The position numbers and the translations under genes were made by a program. A DNA stretch of 64,000 bases from Hydrogenophaga taeniospiralis. Its GTDB lineage: Bacteria; Pseudomonadota; Gammaproteobacteria; Burkholderiales; Burkholderiaceae_C. Location of the stretch: NCBI RefSeq assembly GCF_020510445.1, contig NZ_JAHBAG010000001.1, forward strand, positions 596,501 to 660,500. The letters are read 5' to 3'. How positions within the stretch are numbered: the first letter of the stretch is position 1; each line of letters opens with the position of its first letter. The notes beneath the pieces are model-generated. The model searched no databases. It saw only the letters and a list, made by a program, of their open reading frames with translations, and had not been told where the DNA came from. This document shows, one piece after another, positions 1-8,835 of the stretch.

Positions 1-99
1 CGGCTCGGTGGCGGCTGGGCCGTCGACGGGCGCCGCCGCATAGCGCGCGGCCAGATCACCCAGGGCATCGGCCTGGCCGGGTTTCTTGAACACACACAT
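1..99 (-). CDS. 5' end of an unidentified gene, cut by the window edge
   Basis: Only the first 33 codons are present, starting at an ATG at 99 and running leftward out of the window. The visible peptide begins MCVFKKPGQADALGDLAARY and is rich in alanine and proline afterwards. It starts 2 nt after the stop of the neighbouring minus-strand gene, so the two are probably one operon. The operon starts just downstream of a Fur-box-like site, which suggests an iron-responsive function, but the fragment is too short to assign a family. Confidence 0.5.
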   Translation of the reverse strand, partial: MCVFKKPGQADALGDLAARYAAAPVDGPAATEP

Positions 100-101
100 G
101 C

Positions 102-593
102 TCAGTGCACCGCGCCGCTGGGGGCGCTCATCACCAGGCAACCGGCGCGCAGCGCGTGCTCGATGGCCGGGTCCGCGCCGTGCTCCTGCCAGTGTTCGAG
201 CAGGGCCGCGTGGGTCTCGTGGCTGTGCCAGACCGCCGCCTTGCGCCAGGCGCTGCCACCCGGTTCGCGGTGGATCAGCCCCAGCAAGGCCAGGTGCGCA
301 TCGGCCAGCACCCAGGCCGCCAGCGCGCTGCTGCCCTCGTCGGCCTGCAGCGCCGACAGGCAGCGGCTGCTGCGCACCAGCGCCGACACGCAGGCGTCCG
401 CGTCCAATGCCCCTCCCGCGGCCAGGCCCTCGCGCGCCATGCCCAGCGCCAGGCGGTAGAACGCCAGCGCCTGCAGCACCTGGCCCATGCGGTGTGCCCG
501 CGAAGCCTGGTGCATGGCGTCGGTCCAGCTGGGCCATGCGCTCAGCGGAATGAAATGGCCGCCCTGGCCGGTATCGACGTTTGACAGTGACAT
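102..593 (-). CDS. hypothetical protein of an iron-responsive operon
   Basis: A 163-aa protein starting MSLSNVDTGQGG; a slightly longer upstream start is possible, but the ATG at 593 is the natural one. It is largely alpha-helical by composition (many Ala, Leu, Arg and His), with no signal peptide, membrane segment or familiar motif. I do not recognise the family. It lies between the Fur-box-like site at 638 and a second minus-strand gene that starts 2 nt beyond its stop, and is divergent from the TonB receptor operon. A role in iron metabolism is inferred only from this position. Confidence 0.6.
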   Translation of the reverse strand: MSLSNVDTGQGGHFIPLSAWPSWTDAMHQASRAHRMGQVLQALAFYRLALGMAREGLAAGGALDADACVSALVRSSRCLSALQADEGSSALAAWVLADAHLALLGLIHREPGGSAWRKAAVWHSHETHAALLEHWQEHGADPAIEHALRAGCLVMSAPSGAVH

Positions 594-637
594 GAGAACA
601 GCTCCCTGTGGATCGCACACTGGCGGATCGCCAATGC

Positions 638-656
638 GTTAATGATAACGATTCTT
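638..656. promoter_or_regulatory. Fur-box-like operator upstream of the minus-strand operon
   Basis: GTTAATGATAACGATTCTT agrees with the 19-bp Fur consensus GATAATGATAATCATTATC at about 14 positions. It lies 45 bp upstream of the start at 593 and is the nearer of two such sites in the divergent region 594-945. It also closely resembles the complement of the site at 48318. Confidence 0.7.
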
Positions 657-802
657 ATTTAAAACTCAAGCTTTGGGCGGCGATCACGGCCCGATCCGTT
701 GACCCAGGTCAAGCGTCACCCCACATCCCGGCGAATACCAACCCGCCCCGGCGCGGCCACTGGACCGGGATGCGGCCGGGAAAAAAGTTCCCCAAATTTG
801 TT

Positions 803-821
803 GATAATGGTTATCATTCAT
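803..821. promoter_or_regulatory. Fur-box-like operator upstream of the TonB receptor operon
   Basis: GATAATGGTTATCATTCAT matches the Fur consensus at about 14 of 19 positions and is itself an imperfect palindrome around GGTTATC. It lies about 125 bp before the receptor start at 946, where an iron-repressed promoter for the receptor operon would be expected. Confidence 0.75.
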
Positions 822-945
822 CAGCAGCCCGCCATTGACCGCAACCCGCGCGCCCCGCCTTGCCGGGGCGCGCTGCTGTTTGTCCGCCGTCAAAAGCCAG
901 CCAACTCCTTCACCCGTCTTGAAGACACGTTGCTGTCCTTTTGTC

Positions 946-3114
946 ATGCGCACCCTCGATCACCGCCGCCCCGCCGCCCTGTCTCTGTCGCCACTGGCCC
1001 GGGCCATCTCCCTGGGCCTGTCCACCACCTTGCTGCTGGCCCCCTGGTCCGGTGCCCAGGCCCAGGCCACCGCTGCCCCCGCGCAGGAAGTCACCCTGGG
1101 CACCGTCACCGTGAAAGCCGGCCCGTCGGCCGCGCCCACCGAGGGCAGCCCCGATTTCGCGGCGCGCAGCGCCAGCACCGCGACCCGGCTCGACCTGACG
1201 CCGCGTGAGACACCGCAGTCGCTGAGCGTGGTGACGAACGCGCAGATGCAGGCCTTCGGTCTGCGCGACGCGCGCACCCTGCTCTCCAGCGTCACGGGCG
1301 TGAACGTGGAGCTGGTCGAGACCGACCGCTCCTACTACTCGGTGCGCGGCTTCGAGGTCTCCAACTTCCAGATCGATGGCATCGGCCTGCCCTTCGCCAC
1401 CGGCGACCAGCAGGGCGACATCGACACCGCGATCTACGACCGGGTAGAGGTGTTGCGCGGCGCCAACGGCCTGATGTCGTCCACCGGCAACCCCTCGGCC
1501 ACGATCAACTTCGTGCGCAAGCGCCCCACCGCCCAGCTGCAGGCCTCGGGCGGGCTGACGCTGGGCTCCTGGAACCAGCGCCGCGTGGACGCCGACCTGG
1601 CCGGCGCCATGAACGCCAGCGGCAGCGTGCGCGGCCGGCTGATCGTGGCCGCGGAAAACAAGGACTCCTACCTGGACCGCTACTCGCTGGACAAGCGCGT
1701 GTTCTCCGGCATCGTCGAAGCCGACCTCACACCCTCCACCCTGCTGAGCGTGGGCCACTCGCAGCAGAACAACCGCCCCAAGGGCGTGCTCTGGGGCGCC
1801 CTGCCCATGCGCTACGCCGACGGCACGCAGACCGACTACCCGGTGTCGGCCAGCACCTCGGCCCGCTGGAGCCACTGGAACACCCAGGACGCGCAGACCT
1901 TTGCCGAACTGAGCCACCAGCTCGACAGCGGCTGGGCCGTCAAGGGCGTGCTCACGCGCCGCGAACTGAGCTCCGACGCCGAGCTGCTCTACGTGTACGG
2001 CGCGCCCGACCGCGCAACCGGCGCCGGCCTGTTCGGCTGGCCCTCCAAGTACGACCACACCGAAGAACAGTGGATCGGCGACCTGCACGCCAGCGGTCCG
2101 TTCGAGCTCGGTGGCCGGCGCCACGAGGCGGTGCTGGGCCTGAACAGCTCGCGCAGCGACAGCGTCCTGCACTCCAGCGACGACGACCTGTACCTGCCGA
2201 TCGCCGAAGCCGACGTGCTGGCCGGCAACTTTGCGCGCCCGGACTTCAACAACGGCCTCACGGGCTACGCCGACCTCGCCGACCGCCGCCACAGCCTCTA
2301 TGGCGCCACGCGCCTGAGCCTGAGCGACTCGCTGCGGCTGATCACCGGGCTCAACGTGACGCGCGCCACCAGCACCGGCGTGCAGTACGGGCTGGACCAC
2401 AACTACGCGACCACCAAGACCAAACCCTTCGTCGGCGCCATCTATGACTTCCACCCGCGCTTCTCGGCCTACGCCAGCGCGGCCAGCATCTTCAACCCGC
2501 AGCACCAGCTCGACGTGAACAACGCCGTGCTCGCGCCGATCGAAGGGCTCAACGCCGAGCTGGGCATCAAGGGCGAGTCGGCCGATCGCCGCCTCAACGG
2601 CGCCTTCGCGCTGTTCCGCACCCAGCAGAAGAACACCGCCGAATACGCCGGCTTCGCCAACGGCCACTCCTACTACCGCGGCATCGACGCCACCTCCACC
2701 GGCTTCGAGCTCGACGTGAGCGGCCGCCTGCGGCCCGGCTGGCAGGTAAGCGCGGGCTACACCCGGCTGCGCATCCAGAACCCCGACGGGCAGGACGTGC
2801 GCACCTATGTGCCGCGCCAGACGCTGCGCCTGTCCAGCACGGTCGAGGTGGCGGCCGTGCCCGGCCTGGAACTGGGCGCGAGCCTGAAGTGGCAAAGCGC
2901 GATCTCGCGCGACGAAGGCGCCAGCGGCGTGACCCGCCAGGACGCCTACGCCCTGGTGGACCTGATGGCGCGCTACGCGCTGTCCCGGCAGCTGTCGCTG
3001 AGCGCCAACCTGAACAACCTGACCGACGAGAAGTACCTCGGCAGCCTGCAGTGGTCACAGGGCTACTACGCCGCGCCCCGCGGCGTGAGCGTGAGCCTGA
3101 ACTGGAAGCTCTGA
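946..3114 (+). CDS. TonB-dependent siderophore receptor
   Basis: A 722-aa outer-membrane receptor expected to import a ferric siderophore using TonB-ExbBD energy. The ATG at 946 gives an Arg/His-rich n-region and a hydrophobic stretch ending AQAQA, a good Sec signal; the longer frame from 835 would bury it. A TonB-box-like segment (LGTVTVKA) follows, then a plug domain (ETPQSLSVVTNAQM, VEVLRGANGLMSSTGNPSATIN) and a 22-strand-type barrel ending NLTDEKYLGSL and an aromatic-rich terminus. The plug resembles the FhuE/FoxA/FpvA group. It heads a rightward operon and has a Fur-like box upstream. The substrate cannot be read from sequence. Confidence 0.92.
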   Translation: MRTLDHRRPAALSLSPLARAISLGLSTTLLLAPWSGAQAQATAAPAQEVTLGTVTVKAGPSAAPTEGSPDFAARSASTATRLDLTPRETPQSLSVVTNAQMQAFGLRDARTLLSSVTGVNVELVETDRSYYSVRGFEVSNFQIDGIGLPFATGDQQGDIDTAIYDRVEVLRGANGLMSSTGNPSATINFVRKRPTAQLQASGGLTLGSWNQRRVDADLAGAMNASGSVRGRLIVAAENKDSYLDRYSLDKRVFSGIVEADLTPSTLLSVGHSQQNNRPKGVLWGALPMRYADGTQTDYPVSASTSARWSHWNTQDAQTFAELSHQLDSGWAVKGVLTRRELSSDAELLYVYGAPDRATGAGLFGWPSKYDHTEEQWIGDLHASGPFELGGRRHEAVLGLNSSRSDSVLHSSDDDLYLPIAEADVLAGNFARPDFNNGLTGYADLADRRHSLYGATRLSLSDSLRLITGLNVTRATSTGVQYGLDHNYATTKTKPFVGAIYDFHPRFSAYASAASIFNPQHQLDVNNAVLAPIEGLNAELGIKGESADRRLNGAFALFRTQQKNTAEYAGFANGHSYYRGIDATSTGFELDVSGRLRPGWQVSAGYTRLRIQNPDGQDVRTYVPRQTLRLSSTVEVAAVPGLELGASLKWQSAISRDEGASGVTRQDAYALVDLMARYALSRQLSLSANLNNLTDEKYLGSLQWSQGYYAAPRGVSVSLNWKL

Positions 3115-3170
3115 GCCTGCGCCGCACACCGCCCGTCCCGCCCGCCACACCCCTCTCACCGCCGACCGCC

Positions 3171-5387
3171 ATGACACACCGCCACCTCGCACCCGACCAC
3201 GGCCCGGCCCGCCGGCTGTCCCTGCCGCGTCCGACGCGGATCCGCGCCGCCGTGCTGGCGGGCTGGGCCGCGGCCGCCTGCCTGCCCACGGCCCAGGCCC
3301 AGTCCAGCCCGGACGGCGCCGCGACCACGCTGCCCACGGTGACCGTGAACGCCGAGGCCGAGGCCGAGCGCGCCGACGGCCCGGTGCGCGGTTACGCCGC
3401 CCAACGCAGCGCCACCGCCACCAAGACCGACACGCCGCTCAACGAGGTGCCGCAGTCCATCTCGGTGATCACCGCCGACCAGGTGCGCGACCAGGGCTCG
3501 CCCAACCTGCAGGAGGCGCTGCGCTACACCGCCGGCATGCGCACCGAGCAGTACGGGGTGGACAACCGCGGCGACTGGTTGGCGCTGCGCGGCGGCAGCG
3601 GCGGCACCGTGATCGACGGCCTGCGCCGCCCGCTCACGGGCTGGTGGGGCATCATCCGCAACGACCCCTACGCCTTCGAGCGCATCGAGGTGCTGCGCGG
3701 CCCGTCGTCGGTGATGGCGGGCCAGAACGGCCCCGGCGGCGTGGTCAACCTGGTGTCCAAGCGCCCGCAGGCCGAACGCAGCGGCGAGATCGGCGTGCAG
3801 CTCGGCAACCATGGCCACCAGCAGGTGCAGTTCGACCTGACCGGCCCGCTCAATGCCGACGGCACGCTGCTGTACCGGCTGGTCGGCCTGGGCAAGCGCA
3901 GCGACACCCAGGTGGAGCACGCCTTCGACGACCGCGAACTGCTGGCCCCTTCGATCACCTGGCGCCCCAGCGCGGCCACCTCGCTCCATCTCTACGCCCA
4001 GCACCAGCGCGACGAGAGCGGCAACCTCAACGCCTTCTTCCCGGCCGACGGCACGCTGCTGCCCGCGCCCCACGGCCCGATTCCCACCGACACATTCATC
4101 AGCGAACCCGCGTTCGACACCTACGGCGGCACACGCTCGCGCGTGGGCTGGGCCTTCGAGCAGCGCCTGAACGAACAATGGACGCTGCGCCAGAACCTGC
4201 GCCACGACACCACCGACGGCACCATGCGCAGCATGTACGCCGCCTGGTGGGACGGCTTTGTGGATGCCAACGGCAGCCCGGACGCCAACGGCACCTACCT
4301 GAACCGCTATTTCTACGCCGCCGACGACAAGGACCGCACCACCAACGCCGACCTGCTGTTCGAAGGCAAGTTGAAGAGCGGTTCGGTCGCGCACACCGTG
4401 CTCGCCGGCGTCGACGGCTTCCAGTCCCGCGCCTCGCAGCGCAACTACGGCGACATCCTGGCCACGCCGCTGGACGTGTACCACCCGGTCTACGGCGGCT
4501 ACAGCCTGCCGGCGCTGCCCGATGTGCCCGAGACGGTCACCCGCACCCGCATGCTCGGCCTGCTGCTGCAGGACCAGATCAAGTTCAACGACCGCTGGGT
4601 GCTGGTGGCCGGCCTGCGCCGCGACCGTTCGCGCAGCTCGGTGGATGGCGGCGCCACACAGACCGACGAGGCCACCAGCAAGAACCTCGGCGCGGTGTGG
4701 CTCGCCGACGGTGGCTGGTCGCCCTACACCAGCTATTCGGAATCGTTCGAGCCGATCGCCGGCACCGACGCCGCCGGCCAGCTGTTCAAGCCCAAACGCG
4801 GCCAACAGGTGGAGGCCGGCGTGAAATGGCAGCCGCCGGGGTCGCGCCTGAACGCCACGGCATCGGTCTACCAGCTGCGGGAAAAGAACCGCACCGCCTC
4901 CGACCCGCTGAACCCCGGTTTCTCGGTGCAGCGCGGCGAGGTCACGGTCAAGGGGCTGGAGTTCGAGCTGACCGGCCAGATCGCCAACTGGGACCTGACC
5001 GGGCAATACACCTACACGGACGCGCAGGTCACCAGCACCACCGCCGACGAAGTGCGCTACCTCGGCCAGCAGCTCGAAGCCATCCCCAAGCACAGCGCGG
5101 GCGTCTGGGCGGTCTACCGCTTTGCCGGTCTGACCGGCCTGAGCGGTCTGCGCATCGGCGCGGGGCTGCGCCACGTCGGCCGCTCGTCCGACGGCGTGGG
5201 CCATCTCAACGTGCCCGCCGTGAACGTGGTCGACGCCATGCTGTCCTACGACACCCACGACTGGCGCTACGCCCTCAACATCAACAACCTGGCCGACAAG
5301 CGCTACGTCGCGTCCTGCCTCGAGCGCGGCGACTGCTGGTTCGGCCAGGGCCGCCGCGTGGTGCTCTCGGCCACCTACCGCTACTGA
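3171..5387 (+). CDS. second TonB-dependent siderophore receptor
   Basis: A 738-aa receptor beginning at ATG 3171, 56 bp after the first receptor. It has an N-terminal signal ending QAQ, a TonB-box-like TLPTVTVNAEA, plug motifs (NEVPQSISVITADQVRDQG, ERIEVLRGPSSVMAGQNGPGG, VVNLVSKRP) and a beta-barrel ending NINNLADKRYVASC with terminal aromatic TYRY. The plug looks like ferrichrome/ferrioxamine receptors (FhuA/FoxA type). The C-terminal region holds two cysteines (ASCLERGDCWFG) typical of such receptors. It is co-oriented with the upstream receptor and probably shares its Fur-controlled promoter. Two different receptors in tandem suggest use of more than one xenosiderophore. Confidence 0.92.
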   Translation: MTHRHLAPDHGPARRLSLPRPTRIRAAVLAGWAAAACLPTAQAQSSPDGAATTLPTVTVNAEAEAERADGPVRGYAAQRSATATKTDTPLNEVPQSISVITADQVRDQGSPNLQEALRYTAGMRTEQYGVDNRGDWLALRGGSGGTVIDGLRRPLTGWWGIIRNDPYAFERIEVLRGPSSVMAGQNGPGGVVNLVSKRPQAERSGEIGVQLGNHGHQQVQFDLTGPLNADGTLLYRLVGLGKRSDTQVEHAFDDRELLAPSITWRPSAATSLHLYAQHQRDESGNLNAFFPADGTLLPAPHGPIPTDTFISEPAFDTYGGTRSRVGWAFEQRLNEQWTLRQNLRHDTTDGTMRSMYAAWWDGFVDANGSPDANGTYLNRYFYAADDKDRTTNADLLFEGKLKSGSVAHTVLAGVDGFQSRASQRNYGDILATPLDVYHPVYGGYSLPALPDVPETVTRTRMLGLLLQDQIKFNDRWVLVAGLRRDRSRSSVDGGATQTDEATSKNLGAVWLADGGWSPYTSYSESFEPIAGTDAAGQLFKPKRGQQVEAGVKWQPPGSRLNATASVYQLREKNRTASDPLNPGFSVQRGEVTVKGLEFELTGQIANWDLTGQYTYTDAQVTSTTADEVRYLGQQLEAIPKHSAGVWAVYRFAGLTGLSGLRIGAGLRHVGRSSDGVGHLNVPAVNVVDAMLSYDTHDWRYALNINNLADKRYVASCLERGDCWFGQGRRVVLSATYRY

Positions 5388-5409
5388 AGCCGCCGCAGGA
5401 AAGACCCGC

Positions 5410-5700
5410 ATGCACCGCCACCACCCCACCCAGGTTCCTCTGCGCATGGCCGCCGCCGTGCTGGGCGGCTACGCCTTCACCTGGGGCTTCAGCGCCCTGG
5501 GCATCGCCGCCCTGGTCGCCCTCGGAGCGGACTTCGAGGACGCCGAGGCCGGCACGCTGCTGCTGGCGCTGCTGGTATTCCTGGGGGTGTTCCTCTGGGC
5601 CTTCGCCGCGCGCCGGATCGCGCTCGTCTGGCTCGTGCTGGCCGGCGGCGGCGCGCTCATGACCGCCGCGGCCTGGGCGCTGCAGCGCCTCATCGTCTGA
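5410..5700 (+). CDS. DUF3649-type iron-uptake membrane protein
   Basis: A 96-aa inner-membrane protein with three predicted hydrophobic helices (about residues 13-37, 45-65 and 69-90). It matches the small DUF3649 proteins found next to siderophore receptors and PepSY-TM reductase-like proteins. It lies 23 bp after the receptor and 14 bp before the PepSY gene. The molecular role is not established; it is thought to help use of imported ferric siderophores at the inner membrane. Confidence 0.78.
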   Translation: MHRHHPTQVPLRMAAAVLGGYAFTWGFSALGIAALVALGADFEDAEAGTLLLALLVFLGVFLWAFAARRIALVWLVLAGGGALMTAAAWALQRLIV

Positions 5701-5713
5701 CCGGAGAACCCCC

Positions 5714-7423
5714 ATGCTCCAGAACTTCCGACTCTCCATGACCTGGCTGCACACCTGGTTCGGCCTCGTGCTGGGCTTCGTGCTGATGGTCGTCTTCTTC
5801 TTCGGCTCGCTCTCGGTGTTCGACCGCGAGATCGACCGCTGGGCCGTCCCGCAGACCCGCTTCGAGCCGCAGCCCATGCCCTCGTTCGACACCCTGCTGC
5901 TGCCCGGCCTGCGCCAGGTGCAGCCCGACCCCGACGAGTTCGCGCGCGAAGCGCCGCGCCTGATCGACACCCGCCAAGCGCCGCTGCCCGCGCGCGAAAG
6001 CCTGGAGGCCGACGAGTACTGGGCCTACACCACCCACCGCGACCCGGTGCTGCGCATGGGCGTGGGCTTCAAGGTGCCCAACCCCAAGGACCCGAGCGCG
6101 CACAACCACATCCACGGCGAGGTCACCATCGACCCGCGCAGCGGCACACCCCTGCGCGCCGACCAGCTCAAGATCGGCAGCGAGTTCTTCTACCCGCTGC
6201 ACTACAGCCTGCACCTGAACTGGAACAGCATCGGCATCTACATCGTCGGCTTCGCCGCGCTGGTGATGCTCGCCGCGCTGGTCAGCGGCGTGGTGATACA
6301 CCGCAAGTTCTTCCGCGAGTTCTTCACCTTCCGGCCGAAGAAGCACACGCAGCGCAGCGCGCTGGACCTGCACAACCTCACCGGCGTGCTGGCCCTGCCG
6401 TTCCACTTCTTCTTCGCCTTCACCGGGCTGGCGATCTTCGTCTCGTTCTATTTCCTGCCCGTGGCCCACACCCAGCTCAAGCCGCTGCACGACCGCCACG
6501 AGGTGATGGAGGCCGCCGCCACCGGCCTGCCGCACGAGGCCGCGGGCGTGCCCGCCGGCCTGGCCTCGGTGGACGCCATGGTGCAGGAGGCCAAGCGCCG
6601 CTGGGCCGCGCGCGACATGGCCGGCGAGGTGGGCTTCCTGGTGGTGAGCCACGTGGGCGACGCCAACAGCTACGTCAGCGTCTACCGCGCCGGCAGCGAC
6701 CAGGTGGCCCTGGTGGGGCAGGGCGTGCACTTCAAGGCCAGCACCGGCGAGCTGCTGCGCGAAGACCCCCCACGTTCGGCCGTGGGCAGCGTCAACGAGT
6801 TCCTGACCGGCCTGCACCTGCAGCACTTTGAACACTGGCTGCTGCGCTGGCTCTACGTGCTCGGCGGCCTCATGGGCTGCGTGTGCATCGCCACCGGCTT
6901 CGTCTTCTTCGTGGAAAAGCGCAAGAAGCAGCACGCCCGGGCCGGCAGCGCGGGCAGCCGCGTGGTGGACGCGCTGGCCGTGACCACCGTCACCGGCATG
7001 CTCATCGCCACCCTGTCGATGCTGGTGGCCAACCGGCTGCTGCCCGCCGATCTGGCCGGCAAGGGCGACTGGGAGCAACTGGCCTTCTGGGGCAGCTGGC
7101 TGCTGGCCATGGCGCACGCCTTCTGGCGCAGCGCCGCGGTGGCCCAGGCCCGCACCAACCCGGCCTGGCGCGAGCAGTGCCGGGCGCTGGCGGCGCTGGC
7201 GCTGGCCGCCGTGCTGCTCAACGGCATCACCACCGGCGACCACCTGGTCAAGACGCTCGGCGAAGGCTACTGGCCGGTGGCCGGGCTGGACCTGAGCCTG
7301 CTCCTGAGCGCGGCGGTGGCGAGCTTCGCGGCGCGCCGCCTGCGCGCGCGCGAACGCCTGGAAGCCACGCCCGCGCCGGCCCACCGCGCCGCGCCCGGCG
7401 CCGGAGACGCCGCCCATGCGTGA
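5714..7423 (+). CDS. PepSY-associated TM (iron uptake) protein
   Basis: A 569-aa polytopic membrane protein starting MLQNFRLSMTWLHTWFGLVLGF. It has the PepSY-TM pattern: an N-terminal helix with WLHTWFG, a large periplasmic loop, histidines in later helices (FYPLHYSLHLNWNSIG, LDLHNLTGVLALPFHFFF, FLTGLHLQHFEHWLLRWLYVLGG) and a C-terminal group of four helices. Membrane histidines of this type often bind haem or metal, and family members are proposed to reduce ferric siderophores after import. Its end overlaps the start of the DUF3325 gene by 8 nt, so the two are translationally coupled. Confidence 0.87.
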   Translation: MLQNFRLSMTWLHTWFGLVLGFVLMVVFFFGSLSVFDREIDRWAVPQTRFEPQPMPSFDTLLLPGLRQVQPDPDEFAREAPRLIDTRQAPLPARESLEADEYWAYTTHRDPVLRMGVGFKVPNPKDPSAHNHIHGEVTIDPRSGTPLRADQLKIGSEFFYPLHYSLHLNWNSIGIYIVGFAALVMLAALVSGVVIHRKFFREFFTFRPKKHTQRSALDLHNLTGVLALPFHFFFAFTGLAIFVSFYFLPVAHTQLKPLHDRHEVMEAAATGLPHEAAGVPAGLASVDAMVQEAKRRWAARDMAGEVGFLVVSHVGDANSYVSVYRAGSDQVALVGQGVHFKASTGELLREDPPRSAVGSVNEFLTGLHLQHFEHWLLRWLYVLGGLMGCVCIATGFVFFVEKRKKQHARAGSAGSRVVDALAVTTVTGMLIATLSMLVANRLLPADLAGKGDWEQLAFWGSWLLAMAHAFWRSAAVAQARTNPAWREQCRALAALALAAVLLNGITTGDHLVKTLGEGYWPVAGLDLSLLLSAAVASFAARRLRARERLEATPAPAHRAAPGAGDAAHA

Positions 7424-7736
7424 AGCCCTGCTGCTGATGGCGGCCTGGGCCGTCTGCACCCTGGCCATGGCCTGGCTGGCGCTGGCCATGGACGCGCACT
7501 GGCACCAGGCCCTGGGCCGCGCGCACCCGCTGCCGCCCGCGCGCCGCCGCGCCTTGCGCACCGCCGGCGCGCTGGGCCTGGCGGCGTCGCTCGGCCTGTG
7601 CCTGCTGGCCGATCACCCCTCCATGGCGGCGCTGGTCTGGGTGCTGTTGTTGTCGGCCTCGGCCGCGAGCGTCGCCTTCACGCTGAGCTGGCGGCCCCAC
7701 TGGTTGCGCGCCCTGTCTGGCGTGGTGGGCTATTGA
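7416..7736 (+). CDS. DUF3325 membrane protein
   Basis: A 106-aa protein with three hydrophobic segments (about residues 4-24, 48-66 and 71-90) and a typical DUF3325 ending (LSWRPHWLRALSG). The ATG at 7416 overlaps the PepSY reading frame by 8 nt. The order receptor, DUF3649, PepSY-TM, DUF3325 is a recurrent iron-uptake operon in beta- and gammaproteobacteria. Its exact role is unknown. Confidence 0.78.
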   Translation: MREALLLMAAWAVCTLAMAWLALAMDAHWHQALGRAHPLPPARRRALRTAGALGLAASLGLCLLADHPSMAALVWVLLLSASAASVAFTLSWRPHWLRALSGVVGY

Positions 7737-7758
7737 AACCGCGTCACGGACCCCACCC

Positions 7759-8022
7759 ATGCACCACCCCCTGGCCGCGCCCCTTCGGGCCGCGGGCCTG
7801 CGCCTGACCTTCAGCCGGCTGGAGGTGTTGACCGAGTTCTGCCTGGCCGCGGGCGCGCCCCGCTCCGGTGTCGAGGTGTACGCCGCGCTGACCCGGCGCG
7901 GCGTCTCCATGGCCTACAGCACGGTGTACCGCATGGTGCAGACCCTGTGCTACACGGGCCTGCTGCACCCCGCCGGGCGGCACGGGCGCCACCCGGCCTA
8001 CCGGCCCAGGATGGGGAGGTGA
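7759..8022 (+). pseudogene. Fur-family regulator truncated at the prophage boundary
   Basis: An 87-aa product equivalent to the winged-helix half of a Fur-family repressor: LRLTFSRLEVLTEFCLAAG, SGVEVYAALTRRGVSMAYSTVYRMVQTL and TGLLHPAG are the expected DNA-binding helices and wing. Normal Fur proteins are about 135-150 aa; the dimerisation domain and its His/Cys metal ligands are missing. The frame closes at a TGA only about 5 bp before the inferred left end of the prophage. After the prophage, the chromosome has an open frame (48255-48323) ending ILDAWLEQSVQNNLK, which may or may not be its old 3' end. It probably regulated this iron operon and is now likely inactive or altered. Confidence 0.7.
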
Positions 8023-8025
8023 TCG

Positions 8026-8142
8026 TTTTGGCACTGCCGGGGGCTGTGGATAGATTTGGCGAACCTCAATAGCGGCGCGGGTTTGCGGGCGATTTGGGTT
8101 CTTGGAACCTTGACGGGCGCTTTGGCACGAAATGGGCGCTGC
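8026..8142. other. prophage left end with transposase-binding-type repeats
   Basis: The terminal copy at 8026-8047 begins TTTTGGCACT. A second copy at 8120-8142 reads CTTTGGCAC, then GAAATG, then GGCGCTGC, and matches the right-end unit (CTTTGGCACT, three variable bases, TGACGCTGC) at most positions. A weaker match starts at 8054 (ATTTGGCG). Spaced copies in one orientation are what MuA-family transposases bind at attL. No convincing gene lies in 8023-8415; an open frame across it on the plus strand looks fortuitous. Confidence 0.75.
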
Positions 8143-8266
8143 GGGGGGCCAGAACGGCCAAAACGGGCGGTTTCTGGGCCGGGGTGGGCGGATGGTGCCA
8201 CCGAGTGAAATTACAAGCCTGGCGCGGGCTTACGTGCGTTTGACGGGCCTGGAGCGCCACAAAACA

Positions 8267-8391
8267 AAGTCGGACGTTTTGAAGTCGGACGTCACTCGGG
8301 CGTCCGACTTCAAAAATCCTTTGCGCATCAATAGGTTGCGCGAAGGTGAACGGAGGTTGTCCACAACGTCCGACTTTACCGAAGTCGGACG
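8267..8391. repeat. five copies of AAGTCGGACG arranged as palindromes
   Basis: The 10-mer AAGTCGGACG occurs directly at 8267, 8282 and 8382 and inverted at 8301-8310 and 8367-8376. The pair 8282/8301 forms a perfect 10-bp inverted repeat with a 9-base spacer, and the pair 8367/8382 forms one with a 5-base spacer. They lie between the left-end sites and the last leftward early gene (Mor). They could be protein operators, or the second pair could act as a terminator hairpin for the leftward operon. No such repeat was noticed elsewhere in the window. Confidence 0.75.
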
Positions 8392-8415
8392 CCTTTAAAC
8401 ACCGCTCGCGCGGGT

Positions 8416-8835
8416 TTAAAACAGGGTGGACTGGCGCCGATCGGTCGGCGCGGTGATGCCGGCCGCGGCCACGATGCGCTCGATCTGGCGCTCGGTGAGG
8501 CGGTGCTCGGCGGCCAGCTCACGGACGGTCTTGTTGTGGCCGTAGGCGTGGGCGATGCGGTTGTTGCGCAGGGCCAGGATGGCCCGTTCGGCCTTCGGCA
8601 GAGTGAAGTGGTCCTCGCCGCCGTAGGTCTTGGACAGGGTCATGAGGCGGTCCATACCGATGATCTTGGCGAGTGGGTGATCGGCGTGGACGCGGGCTGG
8701 CGTGGGGACGTAGATGCGCAGGCCGCCGTGGACCCGCACCAGGTCCAGGGTGGCCGGGAGGCCGATCAGGCGCTCGAAGTCCTGCAGCAGCGGGGGCAGC
8801 AGGTCCGAGTCGATGATGTCGGCCAGGTCGTTCAT
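8416..8835 (-). CDS. Mor-type transcription activator
   Basis: A 139-aa protein matching the Mor/C activator family of Mu-like phages: an N-terminal dimerisation part (MNDLADIIDSDLLPPLLQDF) and a C-terminal helix-turn-helix (NRIAHAYGHNKTVRELAAEHRLTERQIERIVAA). Such proteins turn on middle or late promoters. The ATG at 8835 has a strong AGGAGG ten bases upstream and overlaps the previous stop as ATGA, which favours it over the longer frame. It is the last gene of the leftward early operon, as Mor is the last product of its transcript in Mu. Confidence 0.85.
   Translation of the reverse strand: MNDLADIIDSDLLPPLLQDFERLIGLPATLDLVRVHGGLRIYVPTPARVHADHPLAKIIGMDRLMTLSKTYGGEDHFTLPKAERAILALRNNRIAHAYGHNKTVRELAAEHRLTERQIERIVAAAGITAPTDRRQSTLF

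Noticed and set aside
910..2895. 661-aa open frame on the minus strand opposite the first TonB receptor
   Set aside because: A GC-rich shadow frame with low-complexity Gly/Ala/Val/His composition and no motif, wholly antisense to a well-supported receptor.
3156..5447. 763-aa minus-strand open frame opposite the second TonB receptor
   Set aside because: Same composition artefact; the plus strand encodes clear plug and barrel motifs.
3644..5662. 672-aa plus-strand frame overlapping the second receptor
   Set aside because: Arg/Pro-rich alternate frame crossing two real genes; not a protein-like sequence.
8132..8398. 88-aa plus-strand frame in the left-end region
   Set aside because: It runs through transposase-site repeats and palindromes, lacks a ribosome site and shows no protein-like features.
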